Of a stretch of DNA of 64,000 bases, positions 1 to 33,985 are shown piece by piece. Numbering within the stretch: position 1 is the stretch's first letter; every line of letters begins with the position of its first letter. Under the pieces are notes generated by a model. That model was not told the DNA's origin and made no database searches. It saw only the letters and a program-made list of their open reading frames with translations. A program made the position numbers and the translations under genes. This DNA comes from Anas platyrhynchos (taxonomy: Eukaryota; Chordata; Aves; Anseriformes; Anatidae), in assembly GCF_047663525.1 (NCBI RefSeq), contig NC_092601.1, positions 16,143,501-16,207,500 of the forward strand. The letters run 5' to 3'.

Positions 1-1854
1 GGCACTACCTTTTGGCAAATGCACCTCGATCTCCTTTGCATCTGTGAGTAAAAGGCACTTGGAGGAGGGGGGAGAACATTTCTGGTTTTTATGGTGTCAC
101 GCAGGGTGTGGAGTTGTCATGTTGCCTTTTTTTTTTCCCCTAACCATTTTCCCCGAAGCCTGCATTAGGGGTGAATGTTTATGTAAAGTCTAGTGTTCCC
201 TAGCGTTTTATTTTCAGGCCTTACGTAGATGAAATGCTTGTGGTCACTGTCGCTGGTTCACCACATGAAGGAAGCCTAATAGCACGGGCGCTGTGTTGTC
301 AGCGTGAGGAGCTTGTCCAGGAAACTTTTGAAATTCTGTCGTACTTAAAGCAAACAAGCATTTCTAGCAACATTTTGTTGTTGTTTGTTACGTCGCTGTA
401 GCAATGTGTGGCATGTGCACTCCTCCTGCTGCCCTTGGTCTCCAATGTATATATAGCGTGCGTTCAGTGAGCTCAGGCATGTAGCAGGGAGCCAGCAAGC
501 CGTTTGCTTTGACTTTCTCCTGCCTGCAATCTCACAAGGCAAGAATTGTTTCCATGCAATTTCTGGAGCCTGCTGCATGCATGTGTTGTTGGTTTGAAGA
601 CGCACATTCTCCCTGCCTCGCAAGGATCCTGGAGAAATGGGAATCCTTTTCCCAGAAGGACTTCAGGTGTACTCACACACAGTTACATCATGTTTTATAC
701 AATAGGTGAGGTTTATATGGCCTGGGACTGCAGGTTGGACCTGTCTGGAGCAGGTTATCGAGGACAGCTCTGCAATCGAGGCAGGCTGCCTCCTGCCTGC
801 AGGTGACCGAGAGCTTTTTGTGGACCGTTAATTCATTGCTCTGTAATCAGCTGGGAATTTCTGAGGTGCTTAAAAGAGTTGCATCTTAGACACCTTTGGA
901 AATAGCAGTTGTCTTCATTATGCTTTATATGCTGAGTCTAACTTTCAGATTGATCTTTTTCTCATGATGGAAACGTTAAGCCGTGGTGGTAATTGCTGTG
1001 CATCTTCGATAGGAACCATGCGACATGGATCAAATAGTCTAATTCAGCTTAAATAACTTCAAATATATACAGAAATCTTAGTGAATGTGTGCTCAGGTCT
1101 GCTTGGGCTGCCTGTCTTATCCAGCTTATCTTCTGGAGAAGTACAATTCTCATAGGCTTGAATCCTGCACTATGTGCCTTGGTTTCTAAATAGGACTACC
1201 TGATACAATTTGCATTTATCCTTCTTGCTAGGAAAGAGGTTAATTAAGGGAACAATTAGAAAAGCTCATTAAAACTGCATCCAGCTTTAGTGTAATGAAA
1301 AGCGAGCTGGCTGTGACATGGTTCATGGTGAGGCTGTCCCGAGTTCCCGGTGACACGGCTCCCCGCTGTCGGTGCGTGTCGGCTGACCTGGGGCAGTGTC
1401 TCTGGGCTGCACCGAGGCTGTCCCTGCTGGTATTTCTGCAGTTGTTGGAACAGGGACTGCAACAATAACGCTAATCCCAGGCACCTTCCCCCTGAGGGAG
1501 GGGAGGAGTTGTGCAGGAATCTGTGCTCTGCGTTTCGCATTGCGCTTCCATTTCTTGTGTCCCCGCTTTTTACAGCACTGAAAGCATGCAGGCACTTCGG
1601 ACCAGCTGCCCCCACTCTGCCAGGCAGTGGGAACTAGTACAGCCCAAGCTTCAGAAGCCTTCTGAAACCATGCCCACCCTCCCAGATTTCCACTCTCTGC
1701 TTTTTGTGGGACTGGTTCTTACAAAAGGGCCACGTACGTGCTGGCTAGCGAGATGTTAAAGCTAGCTGCGCGGCCTGGGTTCTGCTCCAGTGGGCCGGGA
1801 GGGCTGTCTTTCTAAAAACGAAATCCCAGCAGCCAACAAATTGTTTGCCTGTGG

Positions 1855-1878
1855 AGCCAGCCCAGCCCAGCCCAGCCT
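1855..1878. repeat. (CCCAG)n short tandem repeat
   Basis: About four to five copies of a CCCAG pentamer in FOXK1 intron 1. Confidence 0.8.
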
Positions 1879-3635
1879 CCCCGTTTCTCTCCCTTGTTCC
1901 AGTGCGGGTAAATCACGTGGCTGAACCCGATAGCTCCGGGGAGGGCTTCCAAGGAGACTCTGTGCGAGACGGGCCTCTTAGGCACATGGCTGCTGGGTCG
2001 CCTTAAACTTCACAGTTAGCTTGATTTAGGATTGAGGAAAACCAAAAGTTGGCTTTGTGAAGATTGTCCGTGCTCCTGGACTGGTGGCAGCAGCCTGGGT
2101 GCAGTTAGCGCCTTCTTATCTAACGTTACAGCATCAGGAAATAAAATGGAGTTGAGGAGCTGGCTGCATGACCTGGAGGCAGTGACAGGAGGAGATGCTG
2201 GTCTCACATTATTGGGTTCCTCTGAAAAGCAAAACGTGGTGGTGGGACAGGGCTCCTTGCTGGTGTGCACCACAGTGCGGGGCTGGCCTCGGCCATGCTG
2301 CGGAGCTGCTGCAGGGAAGCCAGACCTGTTGGGATCACGCTGAGCACTGTTAAACGAGGGCTGGACTGTCCTGGGCTCAGTTAGAAGGGCTAGGTAAGCA
2401 TGGCCAGGCTGCATGGGCAGCAGTGGTGTTCTTATTTCATGCAGTAACAAGCACAGGACCTCTGAAGGGAATGAAAAGCTGCACAAGCTCCTGCTGTACG
2501 TAGCAGCACCGCGGCGATTCCGTGCTGCCGGATGCTGAGCCAGCTCACTCGAGATGAGCTGGGAGATGAGGAGGAGCTTCCCATGCCAGAATGATAATTT
2601 TGCTCTTTTCACAGCAGGTTTCTGAACGTTACCTTACAGCAGAACTAGATTGTGAGACACCAAGAGCAGGAAAGTATGTTTTTAGAACAGCAACAAAACG
2701 TTTCCCTGTATTTCTCTCACTAGCAGAGGTGAGATGAGGCAGTCACAAACGCTGATTTACTTGCCTACCACCTGGCTCTGTTACCTACAGGATTCAATAA
2801 TACTCTGGTTAAAGGGATTATGTTCAGCCGTGCTCGTGGTGCTAGAACAACGCTGCCCACGTCCCCTCATTTCCTTCTATAGGCGAGGTGCTGGAAGCCA
2901 GCACAATCGCTGTGCTCTGCTGGCCTTTCCCACGGTGAAACCTGGTTTTTATTTCCTGCTTCTTTAACCTTAGTATCAGTGAAATGATCCCTGGAAAGCT
3001 TGTATTGATTGCACATTATTGTCTAATTAAAGCGCAATAAGTAGAACTGCAGAACACTCGCTTTTACAGCCCCGTGCCTATTGTAGACACTATAAATTAG
3101 AAAGCTTTCTGTTCAAATACAGAAAATGTCAGTGCTTATTTCCTTTTGAATTTCACAGCATCTCTTGAAGGCTACACATGTAGATGTGTGATCATTTGCT
3201 TTTTCTAAGTAACAATTGGAAAGAAATGTTTTTATAAAAGAAATGAAACCCTGTAGACTTGTAGCGGCCCTGTTCTGACCCTCTTAGCTATAAGCCACGC
3301 CGTCCAAAGGAGGCACTTGTAAATAAATGTATTCTTTTTTTAATAGGAAACCTGCTAGATTATCTTTTAGCATCATGTGCAGAGATATAAATGGGTATTA
3401 GTTTTACAGTGTGTAGAGGCCGGTCTCTAAATGGCGCTGTCTGGTCTTCCTGGGGGCTGTTTGGGCTGTCTGGTCTTTATGGCTTTTTTTGTTGAGTGTT
3501 ACTCGTGGCCTGATACTTTCTAGTAACTCGCACCTTCCTGAGTTATGTGCAAGGAGCCAATAAAAGATAAATTCTAGACCTTGATAAAGCAGGAACCCAA
3601 CGGTTTGTCTTTGTAGTTCTATGTCACGCTTAGTC

Positions 3636-3720
3636 ATTGATGGAATACATGGCCTTGGGGAAATCATTTAGCCTACCCAAGCCTTCAACTTGCATCTGAA
3701 ATCCCTGTGATGTATATGCA
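3636..3720 (+). mobile_element. Possible MIR-like fragment
   Basis: ATGGCCTTGGGGAAATCATT, then AGCCT and CATCTGAAATCCC resemble the second half of the MIR consensus. Short and diverged; it lies just before FOXK1 exon 2. Confidence 0.35.
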
Positions 3721-3870
3721 GTGATTTGTGAATGATGAACAATTCCTGCCTAGGAGTCTGGGCAGAAAGATGCTGTAGTGGGTGGTGGATTTTTATGCTA
3801 TTAATTCATTAATGATTCAATAGTTACATATAAAAACATTCAAACTGTTTAGCATCATGTGTGACAGTGA

Positions 3871-24613
<20,743 letters not shown>

Positions 24614-24724
24614 AGAACCGGTGGGAGGAGCTGGAGTGGTGCGGGGTGGGCATGGGATGGCAGCAGCCCCTAAAGCAGCTTTCAAAGAAAACAAACCACA
24701 ACTGTAACAGCTCTAAACATAGCA

Positions 24725-24730
24725 AATAAA
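24725..24730 (+). terminator. Proximal FOXK1 poly(A) signal candidate
   Basis: AATAAA about 112 bases after the FOXK1 stop. Use would give a short 3' UTR isoform. The downstream sequence is not strongly GU-rich, so usage is uncertain. Confidence 0.35.
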
Positions 24731-26981
24731 GAGCTCTTTTTAAAGTCAGATTTTTATAAATGGGAGGCCAACAGTTGTTAGAATCACAAGGTGCCAAAAA
24801 GAAAAGAATGGAAAACCCCTCCCAAGAACCCATACCTGGAACTCTGTTCTGTCTTTACATATGGGATATTTTTCCTTTTTTCTTCTTTTTTTTTTTTAAA
24901 GATTCAAAAAAATACAGACAACTGATTGTATGACTGCTGGGATTTTTTTAAACTGTCTTTTCCCCTTTTGGCTCCAAGGGGATGGTATTTGCAGTTCAGC
25001 ATCTAGAGGAATGTAACACAAATACAGTCTGCTCCCTGGAAAGAAAACTCCTCATTTTCTATGCCTTAATACTGCGCTTCTCAGAGCTTTGAAACATAGG
25101 ACCATTTTTAAAAGGCCAGCTAAGGCAATCAAATACTGAAAGATGGGTGCAGTATCTCACAATAACAGCATTAAAGAAACATGGTACCAAGCTTAAAGAA
25201 AAAGGCAAATGATCTTTTTTTTTTCCTAAAACAGAAAAATTCTGAGTATGAATGAATGTTTATTTATGTGGGGATTCAGGAGGAAGAGTTAAAGGGCTCA
25301 ACCACCTGGATTTCCAGATGCAATTTCTCTGCATTCCCTCTGAGGGAGAATAAGATGACAGAGGAACTGTGTTAATTTGGTTCCTGTAAAGATATTAAAG
25401 GGTTTTGTACCTTCAGTGATTTCTTACAATGATTCATCACTTGTTCTGGACAACAGCCGAAGTATCTCGATGTCTGAGGATTGCGTGGGGAAGGGTGTCT
25501 CCAAAAGGTTGCGTGTGTATTTTTACTTTTTCTGTAATCACTTACTGTGCTGGAGCACCAGGGTTTGTTCCAAATAGCACTGCAGATCAGAGGCATTCCC
25601 ACTGTCTCAGTAAACCTGAGAAAATGTCGGTTGGTTAACTGCATTAACGCGGTCTGCTTTCACCCTCTGTTGGTAGTGTGGTCCTCAACGAGATGGATGA
25701 TGTCCAGGAGGCCAGAGGTGGGTTAGAAATCTGTCCCTGACCCTCTCCCGTGGCTGGAAGAGGCTAACAGCAAGGCTCCTGTGTTATTCCTCTGAGAGGG
25801 AGGTTAAGGGCTATCATGAGAGGCAGCAGAGTTCATATGGTATTTAATACCAATTCTGTGAGTGTGTGGAGACCAAGGCAAAAAGACCTTTTATTTTCCA
25901 TGTGGCAAAAGTCATTGGAGGTCTTAAACAGGTTTTCCAAAAGGAATTCAGAGGTTTCCTTTCATTTCTCTGCTCCCTCTCCTGTCTCTCCTACCCTGAG
26001 GACTGTTTGGGTTGGCCAGTGGAAGGAGGCTTTTACTTAAAGTGTGTTCCAGGCTCTTCATGTACAAGTACATCTCATGGGTAAAGCAGACTCGGGTCAC
26101 TTTCACCACGAGGAGGAGTTGAGTGCGTGTAACACTTTGGGACTGGCAAAGAAATCAACTTCTGCATAGCTGCAGCTAACCCCTGTGGGTTTACACCTGC
26201 GTGTGATTCCTTTGGCTGGCTTGTCTTTGGCAACACAGCAGAGATCTTAGAAAATGTTCCAGCTTTGTTAATGGCAAAAGTGACATAACAGGGCTGGGAT
26301 GTGTCTTCGGTAGGTTATCCCTCTACCTGTGCTGATACGTTGTCAGGTTACTGTCTTGCAGGATTGGACAATGATGTCACAGAGCAGAGACGAGCCCACT
26401 GCATAAACATATGGCAAGATTTCCCCAATATGCAGTAAATTATACTTCCAGTTTGTCCTTAGGGATTAAGGGGTAAAGCACAACACGTTAATGTCTTCTA
26501 AAATTTGGGGAGGGGGAGAAAATCCACAAGGTAACAGCTGGCATCACTTCGAGGTTTCCTTTCTGTTTGCCAAATCCTACTCAATAGTTAAGTCCTAGCA
26601 CTGGAGTAAAACCTAAGTGTGTTTTATTCTCAAGCCAATTGTTTTGTGAGAAATATTTCCGAAAGAAGGAAAGAATTTCTTGGTCTTGTGATTCGCGGTT
26701 ACAGTCTATGGTTACAGACACACAAAGCATTCAGGACAGTTCATTCATCTACAGCGAGGCCTTCATAATTTAGGCGTGTGCCTTTAGTGACACGTTATTA
26801 GATTGGATTTTAGTACCTTGAAATCATTTCTGTGAAGGAGGATTGTTACAGACCACAAAGTAATTGAAGCAGGCCGGTTTCCAGCTGTCACGTTTCCCAC
26901 TAGGAAAGCGAGGTGCAGCACAGTGGAAAAAGCACATGGATGTGTCCTGTGCTTTCTGTAGCTTTCTCAAAGCCAGAATTC

Positions 26982-26987
26982 AATAAA
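26982..26987 (+). terminator. Internal poly(A) signal candidate in FOXK1 3' UTR
   Basis: Canonical AATAAA in the sequence after FOXK1. Function is inferred from the hexamer only. Confidence 0.25.
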
Positions 26988-27896
26988 ACAGACTTCAAGG
27001 AAGAACAAACGAGTGAGAGTGCAGCATAGCTTATCTGTGATTAATCGTTACTTTTGGATGAATGCTGTTTTAGATCCAGGCACGCCTCTGAAACCGCCCC
27101 GAGGCGAGGGAGCTTTCCTGCAGCAGTCTTTGGTTTTCCAGGACGTTAGGTGAGTCAGCACAGGATGAGCAACCAGCAGAATGCTGTTCAGGGTGTGAGG
27201 CTGCCAAAGTTTGGGGGGATATCTTTACTGCTTCTCTTCTTTTGGAAAGTCTAAGTAATTAGGACCTGAACTATTCAACACCAGAGGAATACATCAGCTG
27301 AACCATGGTGTTTCCATAAACCAGCTGCTACTTTATAGATACCTCTCAAGTCTGTCCTCAGGTTGACTGTATAGATTTGCCTCCTCGGTATTTCAGAACA
27401 GAGTAATGCTTCCTCAGTCTTCCTTCTGTGGCTTAGTGCCTGGTGGCTAAAATGCAGGTTTGTGATAAGCAAATAGCTCTGATCTGCTCGCCCATTCTTC
27501 TTGAGGTGCCTGGAACCCATCAGTTCATCCTATCGGGATTTTTTTCTTTATCAGTCTGGCGCATTCCACTGCTACGGTAGAAAGCAGTCATGCCACTTGA
27601 TTATTTTTTCTTTTTTTTTTTTTTTTGTAGGCTTGTCTATATGTAGTCTTATATCACTGCCTGATATTAGATAAAATACCAGTTCTTACAAAAATCCTGC
27701 TGAGAGCTGCGGGAAAAATGTTTGTTCTCATCTGCAGCACAGGAGGGATGGCACATCGTATTTCAGGCTTCCAGATGAATTGTTTCAACACACTGCTCAG
27801 TCTGGATAGCAGTGTGCTTAGAAAAAACAGACCAAACAAGAAGAGCCTCAGACAGTGGCAAATCATAAAAATGAGTTTGAATCTTTGGGCTTGTTC

Positions 27897-27960
27897 TTGA
27901 ATCACAGAATAGTTTGGGATCTCTGGAGATCATTTTGAGTAGATAACTTTTTGGCCTCTT
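27897..27960 (-). mobile_element. Short CR1 3'-end fragment
   Basis: Contains AATCACAGAATAGTTTGGGA followed by CTGGAGATCATTTT, a decayed match to the antisense 3' end of avian CR1 (AATCACAGAATGG..., then GATCATCTAG). It is about 60 bases long and lies in the putative FOXK1 3' UTR. Confidence 0.5.
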
Positions 27961-29300
27961 TTAAAATGCCTTTGCAATCCTTTAAAATACAGGGTAATAT
28001 ATGTACACACCAATTACACATTTGCTGATACTTTTAAAAAACTTTTTTGAGCTCATAGTTGAAAATAAAAATGTTAGCTGGAACAGGCAGACATCGAAAT
28101 GCACTGTATCAGCAAATCTTAGCAGTTTGTGGATGGAAGCATGAGGTGACAGAAGTTCCCAGAAGTTTGTTGCCATTCCAGGAGCAGCTGCCATTTAAAT
28201 AATCCTCCCTCGCCCTGAGGATTGCATTCAGTATCGTGACCAAAAGACTAGATAAGCCCTGCTTAACGGGGTGGGGGCATGGGGGTGGAATTGCTGTCAG
28301 TGTCTAGGATTCAAGCAGGAGGTTTTGGGCTACTCCCTTCGCTTCTCCAAGCCATCTCTCTTCAGCTGGCTGTCCTTCCTGCTTCACTTTTACTCGACTT
28401 GGTTCTTCTCTGATTAAATCCAGCGCGATTTGAAGGTTATCTTGAAAAACAAGTGACTTTTTCTGCGCGAGTGTGTTTGCATGCAGCTCCATCACAGTGT
28501 GCTGTCGCCTGATTTCCCTCCTCATCAGTGCTCTGTTCACAGAACTGTGATGCTGTGGGGATGGGTTTTCCCTGCAAGAAAGACAGTGTTGTCTCCCCAG
28601 GGAAACCATTAGAATCTTCCTAAGAAAAGTTGAATTGAAAAATTTTCATCTTCTGTTTCTAATTGATTATTGGTACCATCAAATGCCGTGCTGAGGTGAA
28701 AATCCTAAACAGAGTCTCTGGTTTGAAATTTCTGTTTCCGTTTTGCTTCTTTTTAGTGGCACTGCTCTTCCTCATATATCCTGATTCCCCAGGCTTTCAA
28801 CTCTGAGCACTGCAGAGGAATGAAAATTAATGTGATGGTAGAGTTCGGCTTTCAGCTACAGAGAAAATGCTGCCTTAATGGTTATATGCAGTAGTGGGGT
28901 CGTATTAAATCAATTCTCTAACTTTTTTGTCTAAGGAGTTGCATCTCGTGTCCTCAATTAATTGACTGAGGGAGGTTTGATGGGGAGAGGAGTAGGAGGT
29001 TTCAGTGCATCTTCTGCTATCTGTATAACAAAGGTCAAGGCATGTGGAATATTTAACCTGCCATAACTTGGACATGGGAAGACCTTAAAATTGGGTTCAC
29101 AAAATGTGAATTCTCTGTTCACTATGCCTTTTTTTTTTTTTGTCCAAGGCAATGACAGAGAGTTTTACTTTGATTGTGGTCAGTTTATAGCAAGTTTTGT
29201 TGCCTCAGTTAGCAGAAGCTGAATGCAGTTGTTCTTGGTTTTATTCGACTGAATTCCTTAGTCATTGTTTTGTCTTGTCTTTGTCTCTTGTGATACAGGA

Positions 29301-29390
29301 AGTTTTCCACAGTGATAACACAGTGCTGGACCCAGAAATGAGTTTTTATAGTGATAACACAGCACAGTGCTGAACACAGAAATGAAGTTC
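29301..29390. repeat. Imperfect tandem duplication, about 40-45 bases, two copies
   Basis: AGTGATAACACAG...GTGCTG...CCCAGAAATGAGTT is repeated as AGTGATAACACAGCACAGTG CTG...CACAGAAATGAAGTT. The second copy has a small internal CACAG insertion. It sits within the putative FOXK1 3' UTR. Confidence 0.75.
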
Positions 29391-29915
29391 TTGATTAGCT
29401 CATATATTCTTTTCTACTCCTCCTTCTTCCCATATCCCTCCTTCCCCCTTACAATTAATGCTGTCGCCTGTAGCATACACAGTCATTTTTATCCACTAGC
29501 AGGAGCAGCACCTTGCATTAAATTCTGCCCGAGGACTTGTGGATGAAAATACCTGTGGGGATACATAGGGCTTGAATTGAATAAGGTCACCCTAACTTAA
29601 TTTTCATGATGTATTTTAGAAATGTTACTGTTGGAGACAGCCAAGGAGAGGAGTGTTGGGCACTCTCCACTGTTCAGGAGAGTGTTTTTGGAACTATGTT
29701 AAAGCTTTGTAAGAGAGGAGAAATAGCTGAATAACACCTGATGCCTTCACAGTGTTTCTGCAGTCAATGCCATGGGTTGGCTCCAGGTTTTTTGAGGGGA
29801 GTAAACTTGGTTTTGCACGTGTCTCAGACATCTGTCTTGTGTACTTAGAACTGTCATTCAGAGTTTACTTCCACATTTTCCCCCTTTTTTTTTAGTAGGG
29901 AAATGCCTGCAGTAA

Positions 29916-29921
29916 AATAAA
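29916..29921 (+). terminator. Internal poly(A) signal candidate in FOXK1 3' UTR
   Basis: Canonical AATAAA following a T-rich stretch. Function is inferred from the hexamer only. Confidence 0.25.
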
Positions 29922-30162
29922 ACTGGAAGCACTAAAGGCTAGGGAACTGTGTGTAAGCAAGTGAGGGTGGCTGACCTGAGCTTTCGTGCAGTGATGTATG
30001 AAGGATGCTCATTGCATCCCTGCATCGCTGCCTCTGTATCGCTGCACACCTCTGAGAAGAGCCTGGCTCTGCCTTCTCAGCGTCTTCCAAATAGGCAATT
30101 GACATCAGTAAGGTTCCCTTCTCTCTTGCTTTCTCCTCCAAAGGCTGAACCAACCTGGTCAG

Positions 30163-30202
30163 TTCATAATAATATAATTCTATTCATAATAAGATAATTC
30201 TA
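30163..30202. repeat. 20-base direct duplication
   Basis: TTCATAATAATATAATTCTA followed directly by TTCATAATAAGATAATTCTA, differing at one base. Confidence 0.85.
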
Positions 30203-33200
30203 TTCCAACGTGGATCTTACCTTGAGCTTCTACACTGATGCACAATTCCACAGGTCTGCTAATCCTGCTGCTAGTAAGTTGTACTTGGGCATTAAGAAGG
30301 AATTTCTAAAGGAACACGACTTGGTTTCATGACTTTGTCCTTGCCTCACACTGAGCTTTTAAGGTTGCAAATGCCATCCTGCAGCAAATGATCCGTCTTC
30401 CCTTGTCAGCCAGTCTCTTGGGCAAGCTCCTGCTTCTGCTCCCTATCCCGGTTTTCCCTCTGTACTTGTAGTTGTTTCTATCAACTCTGGAGTCCTTTAA
30501 AGTTAATGCAATTGCTTGAAGGTCTGCATCTGGCAAGAATCTGCGTGTTAGGTTGCAGTTACACAACAGATTGTTCAGTCGTGTAACTTCTTGTTTCCTT
30601 CTGGGTAAAAATTATGCCAAAGCTGCTGTTACTGTAGCATACACTACTGCCATAAAGCGTAGCTTACCGTGGAGCCAGCTGTGCTGTGGAAAACAGTCGT
30701 ACTACAATGTCATTGGGGTTTGTGGAACTGATGAGGCTGGGAAGTGATGCTTTCTTGCAGTTTGGTCAAGACCTGATCAAAATGTAGCTGTGGCTTTGTG
30801 CTGGAGCATCCCCTCGCTGCGGCTGCCTAGCAGCTGCTGGGCTGTGATTAGTTAGCTCAGCAAACTGTCTCTCTGCCGGGTGGGTTATTTGCAGGACAGT
30901 GCATGTGTTTGGGCACACACGTGGGTATATGCACATATAGTAATATGATATGGTGGAAAATAGCTAGCTGTGATGGTGGGCTTTCTCTGGTAGCTTGTTT
31001 TTCATGGGGAAGTAGTAAAGCAGTGAGCATTTCACTTTGGACTGAGCAAGACATTTGGAAAAAATACTAGGTTTTCTTGGAGCACTATTGGTTAGATTCC
31101 AAATTTTTAATCAACTTGATATTTAACCTTTTGATACCTTTTAAATTCACAAACACTGAATTAAATCCTTCAGAACGTATGGCTGGTCCTCTCCTTACGT
31201 GTCACTTTAAGCTGCAGAGGGTTGTTGTGCCACATCTACCCCTTCACTCTCGAGGTAGAAAAACCATTGGCAATTAATTCATGGGTGGCAGCTAAGGTAG
31301 AAACCCTTTTAATATTTTTTTCAGAGAATATGAAATTAGATCTGTGTAAACATAAAATTTATATTTATTAATGTGTGTGTGTGAGTGTGTAAATATAGAT
31401 ATATAAATGGTCCATGACTATTTCTTTCTCTTAAATGGTACTTTACACAGACTTTTTATACAATATGTTAGTAAATTCCCGCACCAGACACTGATTCTAA
31501 AAGAATGATGTTCCTATTTTTGTAACAGATGTGGGCAGCCTGTAGAAGCAGCTTTACTTCAGCAGTTGCTTTCATTCCTCTCACAGAGCAGAAGAGATGA
31601 TGTGGTACTTGCATCTTCCTCGTGCAGGAGCCCTGCTTCTGGCTTTGTCGTGCTTTCAGCAACCCCAGTCTGTGCTGCTTTTCTGGCAAGAAAATCCCCA
31701 AAATGGCACTAATGAAAGCTGGAAGCCTTTCTAGTCTCATATTATCTCTAGATGCGGTATCAGGGAGCTCTTTACAGATTCTGCTCTGTAAGTAATGGGA
31801 CCTTATTGCAGCAGAGGAAATTGATGGAGGGTCCGTGGGGATGCTGTGAGGTTGAGGAATTCCTCCCTGTCTGTCCGTCTGTCAGGTGGATAAGCTAGCA
31901 CTGGTGCACTGAGAAAGAGTTTCTTTTCCTCCATGGTGAGATTATTCTCCTTTTGCAATACTTTTCTCTCTTTATGTGGTGCATGAGGTGTGTGTATACC
32001 CTTAAAAGCAAATATGTAAGGTTTTTCTAATGTTCACATTCACAGAGAGTGAATTTTACCTTACCGGTCAAATTTCAGTCCTGGTTTAACTCCCTGCATT
32101 TTGACCCACTTGGGCCTTTTGAGAACTATTCTTAAAACAGATCATCCTTGGTTTCCTAACCCTTAGGGCTCTTACAGAAGTAGCAGTTCATTTGTAAGGA
32201 CCTGAGTGAATGCTTTGCCTCGGTTTCTCCTTACTTTCTGGTGGTTGGGCTTAGATATTTAAGGGAGAATAGGATATTAAGGTGATAGGAAGAGTAACCA
32301 AAATAAGGGCATAGAAAGGAAACGGCTTTCCTCCTCAGCAGAAAAACAAACGCCCTTACAAGAAACAGATTTCCCCTAGTATTGGATTCTTTGTCTGCCA
32401 CTGGATTAAAGAATGCACCCAGTACCCCAGACCTTGGCACCCTTGCCAAGATCAAGACCCTTATTCTCGCTTCTACCCCACTCGGTTTCATTTAAAGCAG
32501 TCCAAAAGAGAGCCTTCCCTAAAGCTAAGGGCAATGTTGAGGAGAAACGTCTGTTAGCTAAAGAAAAATGAGATTTAAATGGAGCAGAAAAAGTGACATT
32601 TCCTTCTGTTTCACTGCCTTGCTGCTAAAAGTCTGGTGCAGAAGATCCTGATGTTCTGCTGATCCATGTGCTGCTCCTCGGATGTGGACAGGCTGCTAAG
32701 TAGGCAGGTTGGTTCTGTAGCAAATGGCTTGCTGTAAGCCTAAACTCAGTCTATTCCTCCCCTCCCTGGTGGTCTTAAAGTGAGGGGAACCAGAGTATTG
32801 TTTGTAAGATCTTTTTAATGGAGAAAAAAAAAAAAAGTTAAAAAAAAAAAAATAGTATTCAAATGTACTAATATGGAATGGTTTTAAAATACAAAAATCT
32901 TACAAGACAGTAGGTTGTCTTGGTTTCTGGACGTGCTGTTTGTACCATGATGAGGCTGGCTGTGTCCAGCCTGCCAACCTCTGCGTAGCTGAGAAATGTG
33001 CTCAAGAGTCTGCAGCTATCCAAAGAACTGTTACCCAAAGGACTATCAAAAGCTGTTTTAAGATGAATCAAAAGATACACGAGCAACGGATGGTAAAGCT
33101 GGAAGTCCTGGTCAGATTCTGCAATGTTTGCTTTAAAGAAGAAAAAAAAAAAAGGCAAAACAATCAAGAATTGGAGTCTTCACCTGTTCTGTGCGAATGC

Positions 33201-33956
33201 ATTCCCACCGAGTCCTCCAGGGAAGGCTGCAGTGAGACAAGGACCTGGAATACCTCAGTGGTTTGACGGACTTGTTGACTGGTTTTGCTACGGAGATGGA
33301 GAGGCAAACCTTACCCCCTCTCCTAGATTTGGCACTTAATTTAAGGAATCGTGTGATGGGGCGGGCTAAAGCCATGCTTGCATTTCAGTTCATGGTTTTG
33401 CCTGTACAAGACACCTCCAACAGTTGTTGTTTTTTTTTTACAGCCGATATCAAAAGTATTTTTTGTGACTTGTTTTCATTATCAGTGCTTTTTGCAAAGC
33501 AGGTGCGTATCCCAAAGGGGGAAGCTCCAGCTGGGGCAGTGGATGTGAAGTTCGTCTTTACCAGCCACGTTACAGCACTGCTCCTGGGAGATGCTGAACC
33601 ACATGGGCAGACCCTGGCTCGTGTGAGGGGGTCAGCTGCATCCCAGCGGTGCTGAGACGGCGAATACAAGCATCCAAGGAGCAGGACCTGCATTTTCGCA
33701 TCAAATGGGATACAGTGGTTATGTTTTTGTTTTTGTTTTTTTAATATGGAGCCATACTTTTTTTTAAAGTAATTTGAGATCTGAATGTGATTTCTAATGT
33801 ATCAAGAACGTTAATATTTTAAAGCTATAACAAAGTTTTAAATTTCTACTATTTTTTTTTTCATTTATTTTAACTGTTCTGTTCTGTTACCTTAATTTTG
33901 ATGTATGTGGTTGGGGAGTGTTGCTTCTCCTCTTAGCATTTGTTTCTATAACCAGA

Positions 33957-33962
33957 AATAAA
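33957..33962 (+). terminator. Distal FOXK1 poly(A) signal candidate
   Basis: AATAAA at the end of a T-rich, low-complexity segment (33720-33960) that resembles the end of a long vertebrate 3' UTR. It is the best candidate for the distal FOXK1 end because it is followed by about 1.8 kb before the AP5Z1 promoter. Confidence 0.4.
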
Positions 33963-33985
33963 ATTATATATGAAAGAGAAGAGAC

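Larger units (their letters stand above)
24614..33985 (+). other. FOXK1: Probable long FOXK1 3' UTR
   Basis: No coding exon follows the FOXK1 stop for about 11 kb. The sequence is AT-rich and carries AATAAA signals at 24725, 26982, 29916 and 33957. Mammalian FOXK1 mRNA has a 3' UTR of several kilobases, so transcript continuation to the signal at 33957 is plausible but not proved by sequence alone. The stretch includes a CR1 fragment at about 27897, a 20-base direct duplication at about 30163 and a 45-base duplication at about 29305. Confidence 0.5.
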
